Of a stretch of 64,000 nucleotides of DNA, positions 22,684-31,633 are shown in pieces. The notes beneath the pieces were generated by a model, which had not been told where the DNA came from, ran no database searches, and worked only from the letters and a program-made list of their open reading frames with translations. The stretch spans positions 62,001 through 126,000 of the forward strand of contig JAJDAO010000067.1 of assembly GCA_029261835.1 (NCBI GenBank), given 5' to 3'. This DNA is from Deltaproteobacteria bacterium (GTDB lineage: Bacteria; Myxococcota_A; UBA9160; UBA4427). How positions within the stretch are numbered: position 1 is the stretch's first letter; each line of letters starts with the position of its first letter. The translations under genes and the position numbers were made by a program.

Positions 22684-24039
22684 ATGGACGGACGCACCCA
22701 TTTCCTCGTCGGCGGTCTTCTCGCGAGTCTCTTCCTCGCCAGCAACGCGTGGGGCGTACCGGACCCGAGCCCCTCGGCCGAGCTGATCCACTTCACCCAC
22801 GACGGGACCGAGACGGGAACCCCTCTGCTGCCGGGCTTCTCGAATCACTCGGTCTGGTCAGGACTCGGCAAGGCGAGCAACGGACGCGTCTACATCGCGG
22901 TCAGCAACCACCAGCGGCCCGGCGGCAACGTGGCGCTGTACCGCTACGACCCCGTCAGCGACGAGATGGTGACCTTGGGAGACATCAAGGCCATCTCCTC
23001 CGCAGTCGGCAATTGGATGACGAACGAGAGCCAGTACAAGGTCCACACCTTCTTGCTGGAGCATGCGGATGGCTACCTCTATCTGGCGTCGGACGACTCC
23101 GATCCTACGCCCTTCCTGCGCGGCGCCCATCTCTATCGCATCGACCCGGTCGACGAGGTGGTCGAGGACTACACTCAAACCACGCCCTACCTGATGAAGC
23201 AGGATCTCACCGTCATCCCGAACAGCGGGCAGAACGCGGAGCGCAGCGGCATCTTCATCGAGTACTACGGGATCAAGGGCATCGGCCTGAATCCGCTGGC
23301 GCCCGATCTCCTCTACGCGATGACCTATCCCGACGGTCACCTCATCAAGTACCGCCTATCTGACGGAAGCATGCAGCTGGTCGGCCAGTCGCAGCGGGTC
23401 GCCTATGCGTTCTACGTGAGCGCCGTAGGCGACGTCTACTACACGGATATCGACGGGAGCTCACAGACCCTCTACAAGTACGACGAGTCGGCCGATTCGA
23501 CGTCGGTGATCGCCTCCGGCCTTCCGGGAGCGCCGGACGGTGAAGTTGGCGCGATCGCGCCCCAGGCCGACGGGCGCTACGTCTACTTCATGCTCGCCGA
23601 GGCCGAGCAGATCTACCGCCTCGATACCCAGCTCGATCAGTTCACCTTCTTCGCGAACACCTGCGGGACCAACTGGTGGCGGCTCTACAATCTGTACCTG
23701 AGCCCGGACGAGCAGTCGCTCTACTTCGTGAGCAACAACAACGCCCGTAGCACGATCCGCCGCATCGATGTCGCGACGAAGGCCTGCAGCGAGGTGCTCG
23801 ACGTCGACACGCTGCTGGGAACCCGCAACCTCTGCTTCGGCGGCACGGCGGTCTGGGACGACGAGGGCCACCTCTACGCCCCCGTGTGGACGTTCCAGGG
23901 TAGTCCGGCGGACCCGGCGCTGCTGAAGGTGAAGGTGGAGGTCCCCGAGCCTTCCGCGACCCTTCTCATGGGCGCTGGCGTGCTCCTGCTCGGTGTCTTG
24001 CATCGCCATCGGGAGCGCTGCAAGACGCGAAGCGCCTAG
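22684..24039 (+). CDS. secreted beta-propeller protein with PEP-CTERM tail
   Basis: Protein of 451 residues: signal peptide about 1-25, a propeller-like body of repeated 'YRYDPVSDEMVTLG', 'YRIDPVDEVVEDY', 'YKYDESADSTSVIASGLPGAPDG', 'YRLDTQLDQF' units, and VPEPSATLLMGAGVLLLGVL then RHRERCKTR at the end, a PEP-CTERM tail. Probably a surface protein; no catalytic motif recognised. Start ATG 22684 places the signal peptide correctly; GTG 22633 is an alternative. Its last codon overlaps the convergent CGxG-tail gene by four bases. Confidence 0.8.
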   Translation: MDGRTHFLVGGLLASLFLASNAWGVPDPSPSAELIHFTHDGTETGTPLLPGFSNHSVWSGLGKASNGRVYIAVSNHQRPGGNVALYRYDPVSDEMVTLGDIKAISSAVGNWMTNESQYKVHTFLLEHADGYLYLASDDSDPTPFLRGAHLYRIDPVDEVVEDYTQTTPYLMKQDLTVIPNSGQNAERSGIFIEYYGIKGIGLNPLAPDLLYAMTYPDGHLIKYRLSDGSMQLVGQSQRVAYAFYVSAVGDVYYTDIDGSSQTLYKYDESADSTSVIASGLPGAPDGEVGAIAPQADGRYVYFMLAEAEQIYRLDTQLDQFTFFANTCGTNWWRLYNLYLSPDEQSLYFVSNNNARSTIRRIDVATKACSEVLDVDTLLGTRNLCFGGTAVWDDEGHLYAPVWTFQGSPADPALLKVKVEVPEPSATLLMGAGVLLLGVLHRHRERCKTRSA

Positions 24040-24122
24040 CCCCGGGCGCGTCGGGGCGCGTGCCGCCTGCGAATCCACACCGCCAGCGGCAGCACGAGAG
24101 CCAACTCGAAGCCCGGCCCGCA
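24036..24122 (-). other. CGxGxELAL-type C-terminal sorting tail (coding), second copy
   Basis: Encodes CGPGFELALVLPLAVWIR then RRRHAPRRARG. Identical to the tail at 18006 at C, G, G, E, L, A, L, P, W and R positions with the same spacing, although the rest of the two proteins differ. Confidence 0.65.
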
Positions 24123-25865
24123 CCACGAGTATCTGACTACGACCGAGTCACACGCCTCGAAGGGGTCGCCGTCGAGCTCACCCGTCAGGCATGCCTCCTC
24201 ATCGCCGAAGCCAATCCCGGCGTCCTGCGGTGAGAAGAAGACCAGCAAGTCGAGGAAGCCGTCTCGGTTCACGTCGCGCAGGCTCAGGAGGCGGATGATC
24301 GGATGCGAGAGGTCGAAGATCGACTCCGCACTCGAGGGGCCGAAGCCGAGCGCTCCGGGCCCGAGCTGGGTGATATCGACTGTCTCGGAACCCATGATCG
24401 CAACGCTCACAGGCACGACCGTATCGAGGAAGATCGTGTTCGGATCCTCATGGGGTTTGATGTCAATCGCGATGTCTTCGCGTTGGTCCTCTGTGTCATC
24501 GTCAAGCGAGTGGCAGCCGGGGTCCTCGGGATAGTCGCCGAGGCCGTCCCCGTCGTTGTCCAGGCCGTCGTCACATCGGGTTGGGGGCAGGATCAGCCAG
24601 TTACCTTGGTCGTACTGATCCTCTCCCTTGGATCCAAATGCTCGGAGGAGAAGGGTGCGACCATCGGCCGAGAACGACGTCACGTGAATCGTGTCCCAGC
24701 CGTTGACGATTGCAGAGAAGTCTATTCCGTAGTCGTCTCGCAGCACGTCCTCTAGCCAGCGGAAGCCCTGCGTTCGATCCCAGAGAAACCGGCAGACCTC
24801 GTCCTTGTCGACATACTTGGGCAACACATACCCGGGAAGTTGGTGTGGGTAGTCACAGGCCGGAGGTTGGTTGGAGCCACTGCGGCCGGCCACGCCCAAG
24901 ATCTTCGATCCATCGGCTGAAATGCCGTAGACGCCGATAGCGCACAGATCCGGGCCTGTCAGAGGTCGGAAACCCTCTTCCTCGGTGAAGCGCTGCAGGC
25001 AGGCGTCCTTTTCCCACTCGGTGAACGCAACGATCGTAGATCCATCATCGGAAATGAGATCAGAGACGCCGGGGAGGAACCGGCCGGTCAGATTGAGCGG
25101 CAATGGGCCGAGAATACCCATCTCCTCGAAGCCTCTCTCCGCAGTCCAACGTGTTGCGATGCGTTCGGAGGACCCCCATCGTCTGTAAGCGCCCATGGCG
25201 ACCGACCCATCGCTTGTCGTGTCCAAGACCACGAAGGCGTTGTAAGGGTCCGGCGGCGAGCCTAGCCACCACGTTTCGCCACTGCGACGATCGTAGCGGT
25301 AGCTGTCGGTCATGGAGTAGCGGTAGCTGTCGAACGTGAAGGGGTACGCCACAAACCCTGGCCTCGGCGTCAGCGAGTCAAAAACGGCCTGGCCGTAGAT
25401 GATGTTGCCGTCACGCGACATCGCCGTACCGTGGCTCCACAATGACGGCTCTCCGACCGCGGGGTGCCCACCGAAGGGAACGCTGTCGATACCCTCGTCC
25501 CTGGCCCAGAGCGCGGACAGCGGATAGGTGCCGCTGACGTTAGCAATGGTGCCGCCAACGATGGTGCCGTCCATGGAGATCGAAGATGAGTAGTGGACGG
25601 ACATCCCACTCTCGATGCGTGCTACGAGTTCGCCCTCTGCGTTCCACCGGGTGACATGCCTTCGCGACGATCCGTCGAAGTCGATCTCCCTCGTGGAGCC
25701 CACCACGGCGCTGCCATCGGGCGTGACCTGATGAGGGTTCGCATACGTCCTCTCCCAGCCGGCAGACGCCGGAGCCTGAAGCCTTGCGAGCCGTCCGGGA
25801 GCTGCAGTGGCTCCGACCGCGCCCAAGAGAATCCACATCGCTGCGACGACAGACACTGCCTTCAT
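24036..25865 (-). CDS. surface protein with HAF-like repeats, DNDGDG motif and CGxGxELAL tail
   Basis: Protein of 609 residues: signal peptide 1-22; repeats of 'ISMDGTIVGGT', 'TSDGSVAMGAY', 'ISDDGSTIVAF', 'ISADGSKILGVAG' type (HAF-like propeller, about 45-425); 'DGLDNDGDGLGDYPEDPGC' near 431; an IDIKP...DPNTIF domain with 'RDVNRDGFLDLLVFF' and 'TGELDGDPFEACDSV' about 462-575, seen in many surface proteins; and CGPGFELALVLPLAVWIR plus RRH/RR at the end. The end closely matches the protein at 15003. ATG 25865 follows GGGAGATC. Confidence 0.82.
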   Translation of the reverse strand: MKAVSVVAAMWILLGAVGATAAPGRLARLQAPASAGWERTYANPHQVTPDGSAVVGSTREIDFDGSSRRHVTRWNAEGELVARIESGMSVHYSSSISMDGTIVGGTIANVSGTYPLSALWARDEGIDSVPFGGHPAVGEPSLWSHGTAMSRDGNIIYGQAVFDSLTPRPGFVAYPFTFDSYRYSMTDSYRYDRRSGETWWLGSPPDPYNAFVVLDTTSDGSVAMGAYRRWGSSERIATRWTAERGFEEMGILGPLPLNLTGRFLPGVSDLISDDGSTIVAFTEWEKDACLQRFTEEEGFRPLTGPDLCAIGVYGISADGSKILGVAGRSGSNQPPACDYPHQLPGYVLPKYVDKDEVCRFLWDRTQGFRWLEDVLRDDYGIDFSAIVNGWDTIHVTSFSADGRTLLLRAFGSKGEDQYDQGNWLILPPTRCDDGLDNDGDGLGDYPEDPGCHSLDDDTEDQREDIAIDIKPHEDPNTIFLDTVVPVSVAIMGSETVDITQLGPGALGFGPSSAESIFDLSHPIIRLLSLRDVNRDGFLDLLVFFSPQDAGIGFGDEEACLTGELDGDPFEACDSVVVRYSWCGPGFELALVLPLAVWIRRRHAPRRARG

Positions 25866-26215
25866 CTTGATCTCCCATGACACGAGAATCGGTGTGGCGG
25901 CTGTGCTCACCGGCCGAGTTCGAACTCTGGCCCACGTGTCGCTCGAAAGGCGGAATAGCAAGGGCCGTGCCAGCGGACCGCAGGGTGAGGGACACATCGG
26001 CAGGTCGCCCTGAAGACCTTTGGTCTGCCAGGGGCGCGCTTGAATCCCTCCCTGCTCCGGAGCCGCCGACGGTCGAGCAACCGAGTGACACAGATCACGC
26101 CCTCCGGATTGCCCAGCGACGCAGAGCGTCACCCGGGGACAAAGTGCGGCAGCTCCCGCCGCCACCTACGCGTACGGCGCCCCCTGCGAAGGCCCGAGGG
26201 CGCCTCTGGCCTGTC
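25866..26215. other. intergenic region with a possible terminator
   Basis: About 350 bp between two minus-strand genes. It should carry the promoter of the CGxG-tail gene. At its right end a hairpin (GGCGCCC / GGGCGCC, 26176-26204) could end MFS transcription. Nothing else recognised. Confidence 0.45.
26176..26204 (-). terminator. hairpin just after the MFS gene
   Basis: Seven-base arms GGCGCCC and GGGCGCC with a 15-base loop, starting 12 bases after the MFS stop codon. No T-run follows, so termination is uncertain. Confidence 0.3.
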
Positions 26216-27481
26216 CTATGCCGTATCGGACCGCAGGCGGATGGCCATCAGTGCCAATACCGCTACGGCGCTGGCGGCAACGAAGCCGTAGATGGCCGCG
26301 TCGTAGTTGCCCGTCTGGTCGTAGACCCAGGCCGCGATGGGCGCGCCCACCATCTGCAGGGGAACCAGCATCAGGCCGACGTATCCGATCACCGGACCAA
26401 ACTGCTCGGCGCCGTAGATTCGGGCCAGTAGCGCGCCCATGGCGGGCAGGACACCGCCCAGCGTCAGTCCGAAGAAGAGCGCCAGGGGCACGAGCAGCGT
26501 GATCGACGAGCTGGCTGCTGGAAGCAGCGCCAGCCCGAGCCCCTCCCCCAGCGCGGCAATCAAGAAGGCGACCCGCTCGCCGAATCGGACGCCGAGCAGC
26601 CCGAAGAGGATCTTTCCGAAGGCGGCCCCCACCGCAATCGTCGCCAGCACCACATCGGCCTGGCCCAGGCTGTGCCCCGCATCGGTGGTGAAGGCATGCA
26701 TGTTCTGCAACATGGCGGTGATCCCCGAGAAGCACAGGCCCGCCGCGATCCCGACCAGCCAGAGAGTCGGGTCGCGCATGGCAACGCCGAACTTCATGGG
26801 CTTCGGCTTGTCCTCCGCCTCCACGACCGGCGCGACATCCCGGTGGTCGCCGTCGGGGTGGAGCCCCTTCTCGCTGGGGCGATCGGTGATGGAGACCCAC
26901 AGCAATGGGCCCGTCACGAGTGCGATCGCGCTGAACCAGAGATAAGTGCCCCGCCAGCCACCTTGCGAGAGCGTCCAGCCGATGAAGAAGGCGATCAGCG
27001 CACCCGAGATCGAGAGTCCGAACTGCGAGATGCCCAGCGCCAGCGGACGCCGCCGATCGAACCAGTTCGTCACCAGGGCATTGGCCCCGATGTTGCTCAT
27101 GGCCGCCACGCCGACCGGCACCGTGATGGCGTAGACGCAGAGCAGCTGCCAGAGCGAGTTCACCTGGGATGCCAGCGCAAACCCGATCGCCAGTACGAGG
27201 GCACCCGCCGCAAGAACGCGACGCAGCGGGAAGCGGCCGACGGCACGACCGATGAGCGGGCTCACGATCACACCCGGCAGGCTCATGGCCGGAAGCAGGA
27301 GCGCGACGCCCGCCCGCTCCCCTCCCGCGAACTCATTCGCGAGCGGGACCAACAGACGTGGAAGCGCATAGAAGCCGAGACCCGCCGCCACTAGGTGCGA
27401 GAAGAACGCAACCCCCACCATCCTCCAGCCGTAGAACACACGCTGCTCCTCGAAGCCGCCATCGTCCTCGCTCATCCCCAC
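26216..27481 (-). CDS. MFS transporter, monocarboxylate-transporter-like
   Basis: Protein of 421 residues with 12 predicted membrane helices in two halves separated by a charged loop (DRPSEKGLHPDGDHRDVAP... about 205-235). Seen: 'RVFYGWRMVGVAFFSHLVAAGLGFYALPRLLVPLANEF' and 'SPLIGRAVGRFPLRRVL', typical of the oxalate/formate-monocarboxylate branch of the major facilitator superfamily. Inner membrane; substrate probably a small organic acid. Monocistronic. Confidence 0.88.
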   Translation of the reverse strand: MGMSEDDGGFEEQRVFYGWRMVGVAFFSHLVAAGLGFYALPRLLVPLANEFAGGERAGVALLLPAMSLPGVIVSPLIGRAVGRFPLRRVLAAGALVLAIGFALASQVNSLWQLLCVYAITVPVGVAAMSNIGANALVTNWFDRRRPLALGISQFGLSISGALIAFFIGWTLSQGGWRGTYLWFSAIALVTGPLLWVSITDRPSEKGLHPDGDHRDVAPVVEAEDKPKPMKFGVAMRDPTLWLVGIAAGLCFSGITAMLQNMHAFTTDAGHSLGQADVVLATIAVGAAFGKILFGLLGVRFGERVAFLIAALGEGLGLALLPAASSSITLLVPLALFFGLTLGGVLPAMGALLARIYGAEQFGPVIGYVGLMLVPLQMVGAPIAAWVYDQTGNYDAAIYGFVAASAVAVLALMAIRLRSDTA

Positions 27482-27849
27482 CCCGATACCGGGGGCCGTC
27501 GCTGCAGCGGGGTGGCGATTCCCTGCCTGCTTCAGCCAGTCTCCGACCCGACCCGTGTCACATCAGTCGATCTGGTCCCCGGGATTGCTGGAAACTCCAT
27601 CAGGTATCGGGGAGACGCAGCGCGACACCGCGCACCCTCCCTGGGGACCGTTCAGCCGACACCCGACGCCCTATTGAACCATGTGTGGGGTGACCAACGC
27701 AATTGACCTTCCGCATTCCCCGATCCAAAGACACCTGGAGGGTTCCAGTATTGCAGAGCGAGACGGGGCCGATCTGCGACTTCGCCGACAGCGCGAACCG
27801 CGCGCCATCGTGAAGCTGGCCAGTCCCAGCTCTGGGTTACTGTAGGCAC
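27482..27849. other. intergenic region, nothing recognised
   Basis: About 370 bp between divergent MFS and sulfatase genes. Long frames antisense to the sulfatase extend into it but are shadows. Promoters of both genes expected. Confidence 0.5.
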
Positions 27850-29334
27850 ATGCGCTGGCTGCTCCGAACCATGGCGCTCGGGATCGGTTATCCGGCGCTG
27901 ATGATAGTGATGATCGGCGTGGTGGCCCTGGCCGCGCGCCTGCTGCAGGTCACGCTCTTCTACGCGCCACCCGCGCCCGAACACATGGAGCAGAAGCAGC
28001 GCTACCTCGCCTCGCTCCCCGCAGTCGACCCGGCGAGCGCTCCGAGCTTCGTAGTGATCCTGTTCGACGACCTGGGGTGGGGAGATCTGTCGAGCCAGGG
28101 CAATCGCTTGATCGCAACACCGCGGATCGACCGTGCTGCAGCCGAAGGCCTGCGCATGAGCCACTTCTACTCCGCGTCCTCGGTCTGCACGCCCTCGCGC
28201 GCCGCCCTTCTCTCGGGGAGATTCCCGCCGCGAACCGCGACCGATCGGCACGTCTACTTTCCGCGGCAGATGGCGCTGGGCCTGCTGCGCCGCGTGCTGG
28301 GCGCGCCCAACGAGCTGCCCCGAGACGAGATCCTGATCCCCGAGGTGCTGGGCGCCGCCGGCTATGCGACCGGCATGATCGGCAAGTGGCACCTGGGCGG
28401 GATTCCCGGCCATCGCCCCAGCGACTTCGGCTTCCAGTCCTGGTACGGCGTGCTCTGGAGCAACGACATGGTGCCCCTCCACCTGTACCGCGACGACGTG
28501 ATCGTGCAGCGCGATGCGCGGCCGGAGTGGTGGTTCGGCGAGCGCGACGAGGAGCGGCCGCTCGAGCCGAGGGGAGTCGATCAGTCGACTCTCACTGAGC
28601 GCTACACCGCCGAGGCGATCGCGTTCCTGGAGGAGAACCGGGAGCGTCCCTTCTTCCTCTACCTGGCCCACACCTTCCCCCACGTGCCCCATTACGCTTC
28701 GCGCGGTCAGGCCGGGGAATCGCAGGGAGGGGTCTACGGTGATGTGGTGGAGGACCTCGACCACAGCACCGGCGCGATTCTCGACGCGCTTGCGCGACTG
28801 GGACTGGAAGAGCGCACGCTGGTCATGATCACGAGCGACAACGGGGCCGACTACGGTGGGAGCCCGGGCGCTCTTCGTGGGCGGAAGGGTGAGACCTACG
28901 AGGGTGGACAACGCGTGCCCATGATCCTGCGGTGGCCCAACCGAGTGGCGGCGGGGGAGAGCGACGCCATGGCGATGAACACGGATCTCTTTCCGACGAT
29001 GCTCTCGCTGGCGGGCCTGACGCTGCCCGAGGACCGAATCGTCGACGGTCGCGACCTGAGCGGGGTCCTCGCGAAGGATGAGACGAGCCCCCACGAGTAT
29101 CTCTACTACTTCCCGCTGCTCGCGAGCCGGCCCGAGGCCGTACGCGACGCGCGCTTCAAGTACCTCCTCGCCACCGGTGATCCCGGGCGGGACCGGCCGC
29201 ATCTGACACGCATCGACGCCGATCTCGAGGCGCACGATCTGCGTCAGAAGCACCCCGAGGTGGCCCGCCGGCTCGGGGCGGCGCTCGACACCAAGCGACA
29301 GGAGATCGCCGAGAACCGGCGCGGCTGGCGCTGA
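27850..29334 (+). CDS. sulfatase with N-terminal membrane anchor
   Basis: Arylsulfatase family (alkaline-phosphatase superfamily) of 494 residues. Hydrophobic helix 9-37 anchors or exports it. Catalytic motif CTPSR with Cys113 as the residue converted to formylglycine; metal/substrate residues in 'VVILFDDLGWGDLSSQGN', 'GKWHLGG', 'HTFPHVPHYASRG', and 'MITSDNGADYGG'. Hydrolyses sulfate esters, probably in the periplasm. A maturation enzyme (FGE or radical-SAM type) is needed; the FGE-like protein at 7784 lacks the cysteines and would not do. Hairpin after the gene. Confidence 0.92.
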   Translation: MRWLLRTMALGIGYPALMIVMIGVVALAARLLQVTLFYAPPAPEHMEQKQRYLASLPAVDPASAPSFVVILFDDLGWGDLSSQGNRLIATPRIDRAAAEGLRMSHFYSASSVCTPSRAALLSGRFPPRTATDRHVYFPRQMALGLLRRVLGAPNELPRDEILIPEVLGAAGYATGMIGKWHLGGIPGHRPSDFGFQSWYGVLWSNDMVPLHLYRDDVIVQRDARPEWWFGERDEERPLEPRGVDQSTLTERYTAEAIAFLEENRERPFFLYLAHTFPHVPHYASRGQAGESQGGVYGDVVEDLDHSTGAILDALARLGLEERTLVMITSDNGADYGGSPGALRGRKGETYEGGQRVPMILRWPNRVAAGESDAMAMNTDLFPTMLSLAGLTLPEDRIVDGRDLSGVLAKDETSPHEYLYYFPLLASRPEAVRDARFKYLLATGDPGRDRPHLTRIDADLEAHDLRQKHPEVARRLGAALDTKRQEIAENRRGWR

Positions 29335-29349
29335 ACCGACCCGGCGGTA

Positions 29350-29367
29350 GGCGGCGTGAGAGCCGCC
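29350..29367. terminator. hairpin between convergent genes
   Basis: GGCGGC-GTGAGA-GCCGCC, six-base stem between the sulfatase and the Fe-S flavoprotein genes that converge here. Could act for both directions; no T-run. Confidence 0.3.
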
Positions 29368-29380
29368 CGTGCAGAGAGGT

Positions 29381-29959
29381 TCAGATCGATCTTGCGATCT
29401 TTCGCGCGTTCTCCAGATACTTCTGCTTCTTTGCGGGAAAGTTGTAGGAATCGGGAACCTTCAAGGTCTTCACGATCCGCACGCCCCCTGCCCTGAGCAC
29501 GGTCTTCAAGGCCCGCGCCGTACCACCGCTCTGCGAAGGCAAGAGGTTGTAGGGGAAGGGGGATCCCGAAGTGATCACCAAGAATGCCTTTTTGCCCTTG
29601 AGTTGAGGCGTCGGAACGTAGTTCATGGACTTGGCCTCCGCGTACTCGAAGAGCGTTACGTTGCGGTCGAAGAAGGTCTTCAACGGGCCGGGGATGTTTC
29701 CCCAGTAGACCGGCGATCCGATGACCAGCACATTCGCTTCTTTGATCTTTCGCGCGAGGAGGTGAGCGTCGTCATCGGGCAATGCGCAGGCCTTGTCCGG
29801 CCTGCACTTGAGGCAGCCGATGCACGGCTTGATTCGCAGGCCATAGATCCTGACGGCTTCGACCGAATGCTCGGGGTCAATGGCCGTCTCGATCTCCGAA
29901 AGCAGAGCGGACGTCACCCCCGTCTTTCTGGGGCTGGCGTTGATGATCAGAACGTTCAT
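29381..29959 (-). CDS. iron-sulfur flavoprotein (NADPH-dependent FMN reductase family)
   Basis: Protein of 192 residues with a flavodoxin fold: 'MNVLIINASPRKTGVTSALL' FMN phosphate loop, a compact cysteine motif C46-x2-C49-x2-C52-x5-C58 as in Isf proteins (binds [4Fe-4S]), 'VLVIGSPVYWGNIPGPLKTFFDR', and 'FLVITSGSPFP'. Moves electrons from ferredoxin or NADPH to acceptors; also linked to oxygen or disulfide stress. ATG 29959 chosen over the longer frame since the fold begins there. Confidence 0.9.
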   Translation of the reverse strand: MNVLIINASPRKTGVTSALLSEIETAIDPEHSVEAVRIYGLRIKPCIGCLKCRPDKACALPDDDAHLLARKIKEANVLVIGSPVYWGNIPGPLKTFFDRNVTLFEYAEAKSMNYVPTPQLKGKKAFLVITSGSPFPYNLLPSQSGGTARALKTVLRAGGVRIVKTLKVPDSYNFPAKKQKYLENARKIARSI

Positions 29960-30138
29960 CCGGCTGCACGCTACCCAGCCCGCCCCAGCACAACAAGGGG
30001 CATTCTTCTTCCGGCGCTTGGGTAGTATGTCACCACGGCTTATCGAGATGAGCTTCGATCCCACGACCGCTCATGAAGATCGACTTGCAGCAGGTGGCGT
30101 GGCGACCAGGAATCCAGACGATACACAGGGAGAGTGGG

Positions 30139-30270
30139 ATGAAGATCATTGGCGCGGGCTTTCCGGGTCGCGAGGCGCCCGATGAACCCCTTCCGCACCT
30201 CAACGAGGGCGGCGATACGGTAAAGGCCGGTCTCTCGGCGATCTTCGGAATCTCGCAGGCGGCCGGCTGA
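30139..30270 (+). pseudogene. sulfotransferase-family remnant with internal deletion
   Basis: A 43-codon frame (with a ribosome site AGGGAGAG) starts MKIIGAGF, as Sulfotransfer_4-type proteins do (MKVIGAGFGRTGT...). It then jumps directly to PGREAPDEPLPHLNEGG, which resembles their C-terminus (LG--VPDEPFPHxN). About 180 residues of the normal protein, including the PAPS site, are missing. Most simply the two ends of a deleted gene; chance similarity is not excluded. Confidence 0.45.
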
Positions 30271-30398
30271 TCCGTTCGAGCGCGACCTCACTCGGCGATC
30301 TCGTGCTCGAGCAAGACGGGAGAAATCTTCCCAATCAAGTCAACGAATCAACCACGTCCCCTATCCTCCCTATCTTTGGAGTATCTCAGGGGGTCGGC

Positions 30399-31064
30399 AT
30401 GCGCTACGTCGCGGGTCGTCTGTTCTTCGCGCTGCTCTTCGCGGTCATCCTCTTCCTCTCCGCCGGACGCTGGGATCTCGAACGAGTTTGGGTCTACTTG
30501 GCCGTGCTCGTGCTGGCCGAGCTTCTGAGCGCGTGGGTGCTCCATATCCGGAGTCCCGGGCTGCTGACGCGGCGCGGTCAGCCGGGCGCGAACACCGAGC
30601 CCTTCGATCGTATCTTCATGGCACTCTGGGTTCTGTTCGCCCTCGGCACTCCAGTCGTGGCCGGCGTCGACCTGCGCATGGCCGATCACGTGCTGCTGCC
30701 GGATTGGTTGGTCTGGCCGGGCCTGCTCATCCACTTTGGGTCGTTCGCTTTCGCAACCTGGGCCATGGTTGTCAACGAGCACTTCGAGCTGACGGTGCGT
30801 ATCCAGTTCGACCGCGACCACCGCGTCGTGAGCACCGGACCCTACGCCTTCATCCGCCATCCCGGCTATGCGAGCGCCGTCTTCGGCGCGATGGCGTGCC
30901 CCCTCGTGCTGCGCTCGGTCTGGGTCATCGTCCCCGTCGCAGCGGTGACATTCCTCTTCATCGGGCGCATCGTCATGGAGGAGCGCGCGCTGCGGACCGG
31001 GCTGGCCGGGTATGATGAATACACGCAGAAGACGCGCTACCGGCTGTTGCCCGGCATCTGGTAG
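30399..31064 (+). CDS. isoprenylcysteine carboxyl methyltransferase-like membrane protein
   Basis: Protein of 221 residues with about five membrane helices and the ICMT/NnrU-like C-terminal block: 'TGPYAFIRHPGYASAVFGAM', and 'MEERALRTGLAGYDEYTQKTRYRLLPGIW', which bind S-adenosylmethionine in the membrane. Bacterial members methylate carboxyl or lipid groups of unknown identity. ATG 30399 follows AGGGGGTC and fits the first helix; the longer frame is not used. Confidence 0.85.
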   Translation: MRYVAGRLFFALLFAVILFLSAGRWDLERVWVYLAVLVLAELLSAWVLHIRSPGLLTRRGQPGANTEPFDRIFMALWVLFALGTPVVAGVDLRMADHVLLPDWLVWPGLLIHFGSFAFATWAMVVNEHFELTVRIQFDRDHRVVSTGPYAFIRHPGYASAVFGAMACPLVLRSVWVIVPVAAVTFLFIGRIVMEERALRTGLAGYDEYTQKTRYRLLPGIW

Positions 31065-31142
31065 TGCGCCGGGACCGGTGTGGGAGCGGGGCGAAGCAAG
31101 TAGACTCGGCCGATGCTCCGGCGCGCCAAAGGAGGAATACGC

Positions 31143-31583
31143 ATGTCAGTTCGACTCTTCTCGCTACTGCTACTACTCGCCACGATCGGCTGCAACGGCC
31201 CCTTCTTGCTCCTGCCGGGCGGCAGCCTCGACGGCGAAGTCAAGCCGGCCCCCTCCGACTGGGCGTTCGCGGGCGACTACGGGACGGTTCAGCTCGAGAC
31301 GAGACCCGAAGAACCCTACTCCGTCAATATCGCGTACACGGTGATGGACGGACGTCTCTACCTCAATGCAGGCGATACCGAGACGCAGTGGGTGAAGAAC
31401 ATGACGGCGAACCCCCTGGTGCGACTGCGCATGGATGGCGTGCTCTACGACCTGCGCGCTGAACGCGTCACAGACGCGGCCGAGATCTCGTCATTCGGCA
31501 AGGCCTGGACGAGCCAGTCGATGTTCCGCCGCGACCCCGCCGAACTCGGCGAAGTCTGGGTTCATCGCCTCGTTTCGAGATAG
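31143..31583 (+). CDS. lipoprotein with F420/FMN split-barrel-like domain
   Basis: Protein of 146 residues: lipoprotein signal with lipobox LATIGC (about 15-20), then a compact beta-barrel pattern (LETRPEEPYSVNIAYTVMDGRLYLNAG, WVKNMTANPLVRLRMDGVLYDLRAERV) like F420-dependent nitroreductase / pyridoxamine-oxidase-type split barrels. Such domains bind flavin-type cofactors and are normally cytosolic, so a lipid-anchored, exported form is unusual. ATG 31143 follows GGAGGAATA. Confidence 0.75.
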   Translation: MSVRLFSLLLLLATIGCNGPFLLLPGGSLDGEVKPAPSDWAFAGDYGTVQLETRPEEPYSVNIAYTVMDGRLYLNAGDTETQWVKNMTANPLVRLRMDGVLYDLRAERVTDAAEISSFGKAWTSQSMFRRDPAELGEVWVHRLVSR

Positions 31584-31633
31584 CAAGCAGCGCCCGAGTG
31601 CGTAGAACGACGGCGGGGCGAGTGGGGTAGAGA

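Noticed and set aside
27652..29253. 533-codon minus-strand frame over the sulfatase
   Set aside because: Composition artefact of GC-rich coding DNA; sulfatase motifs are on the plus strand.
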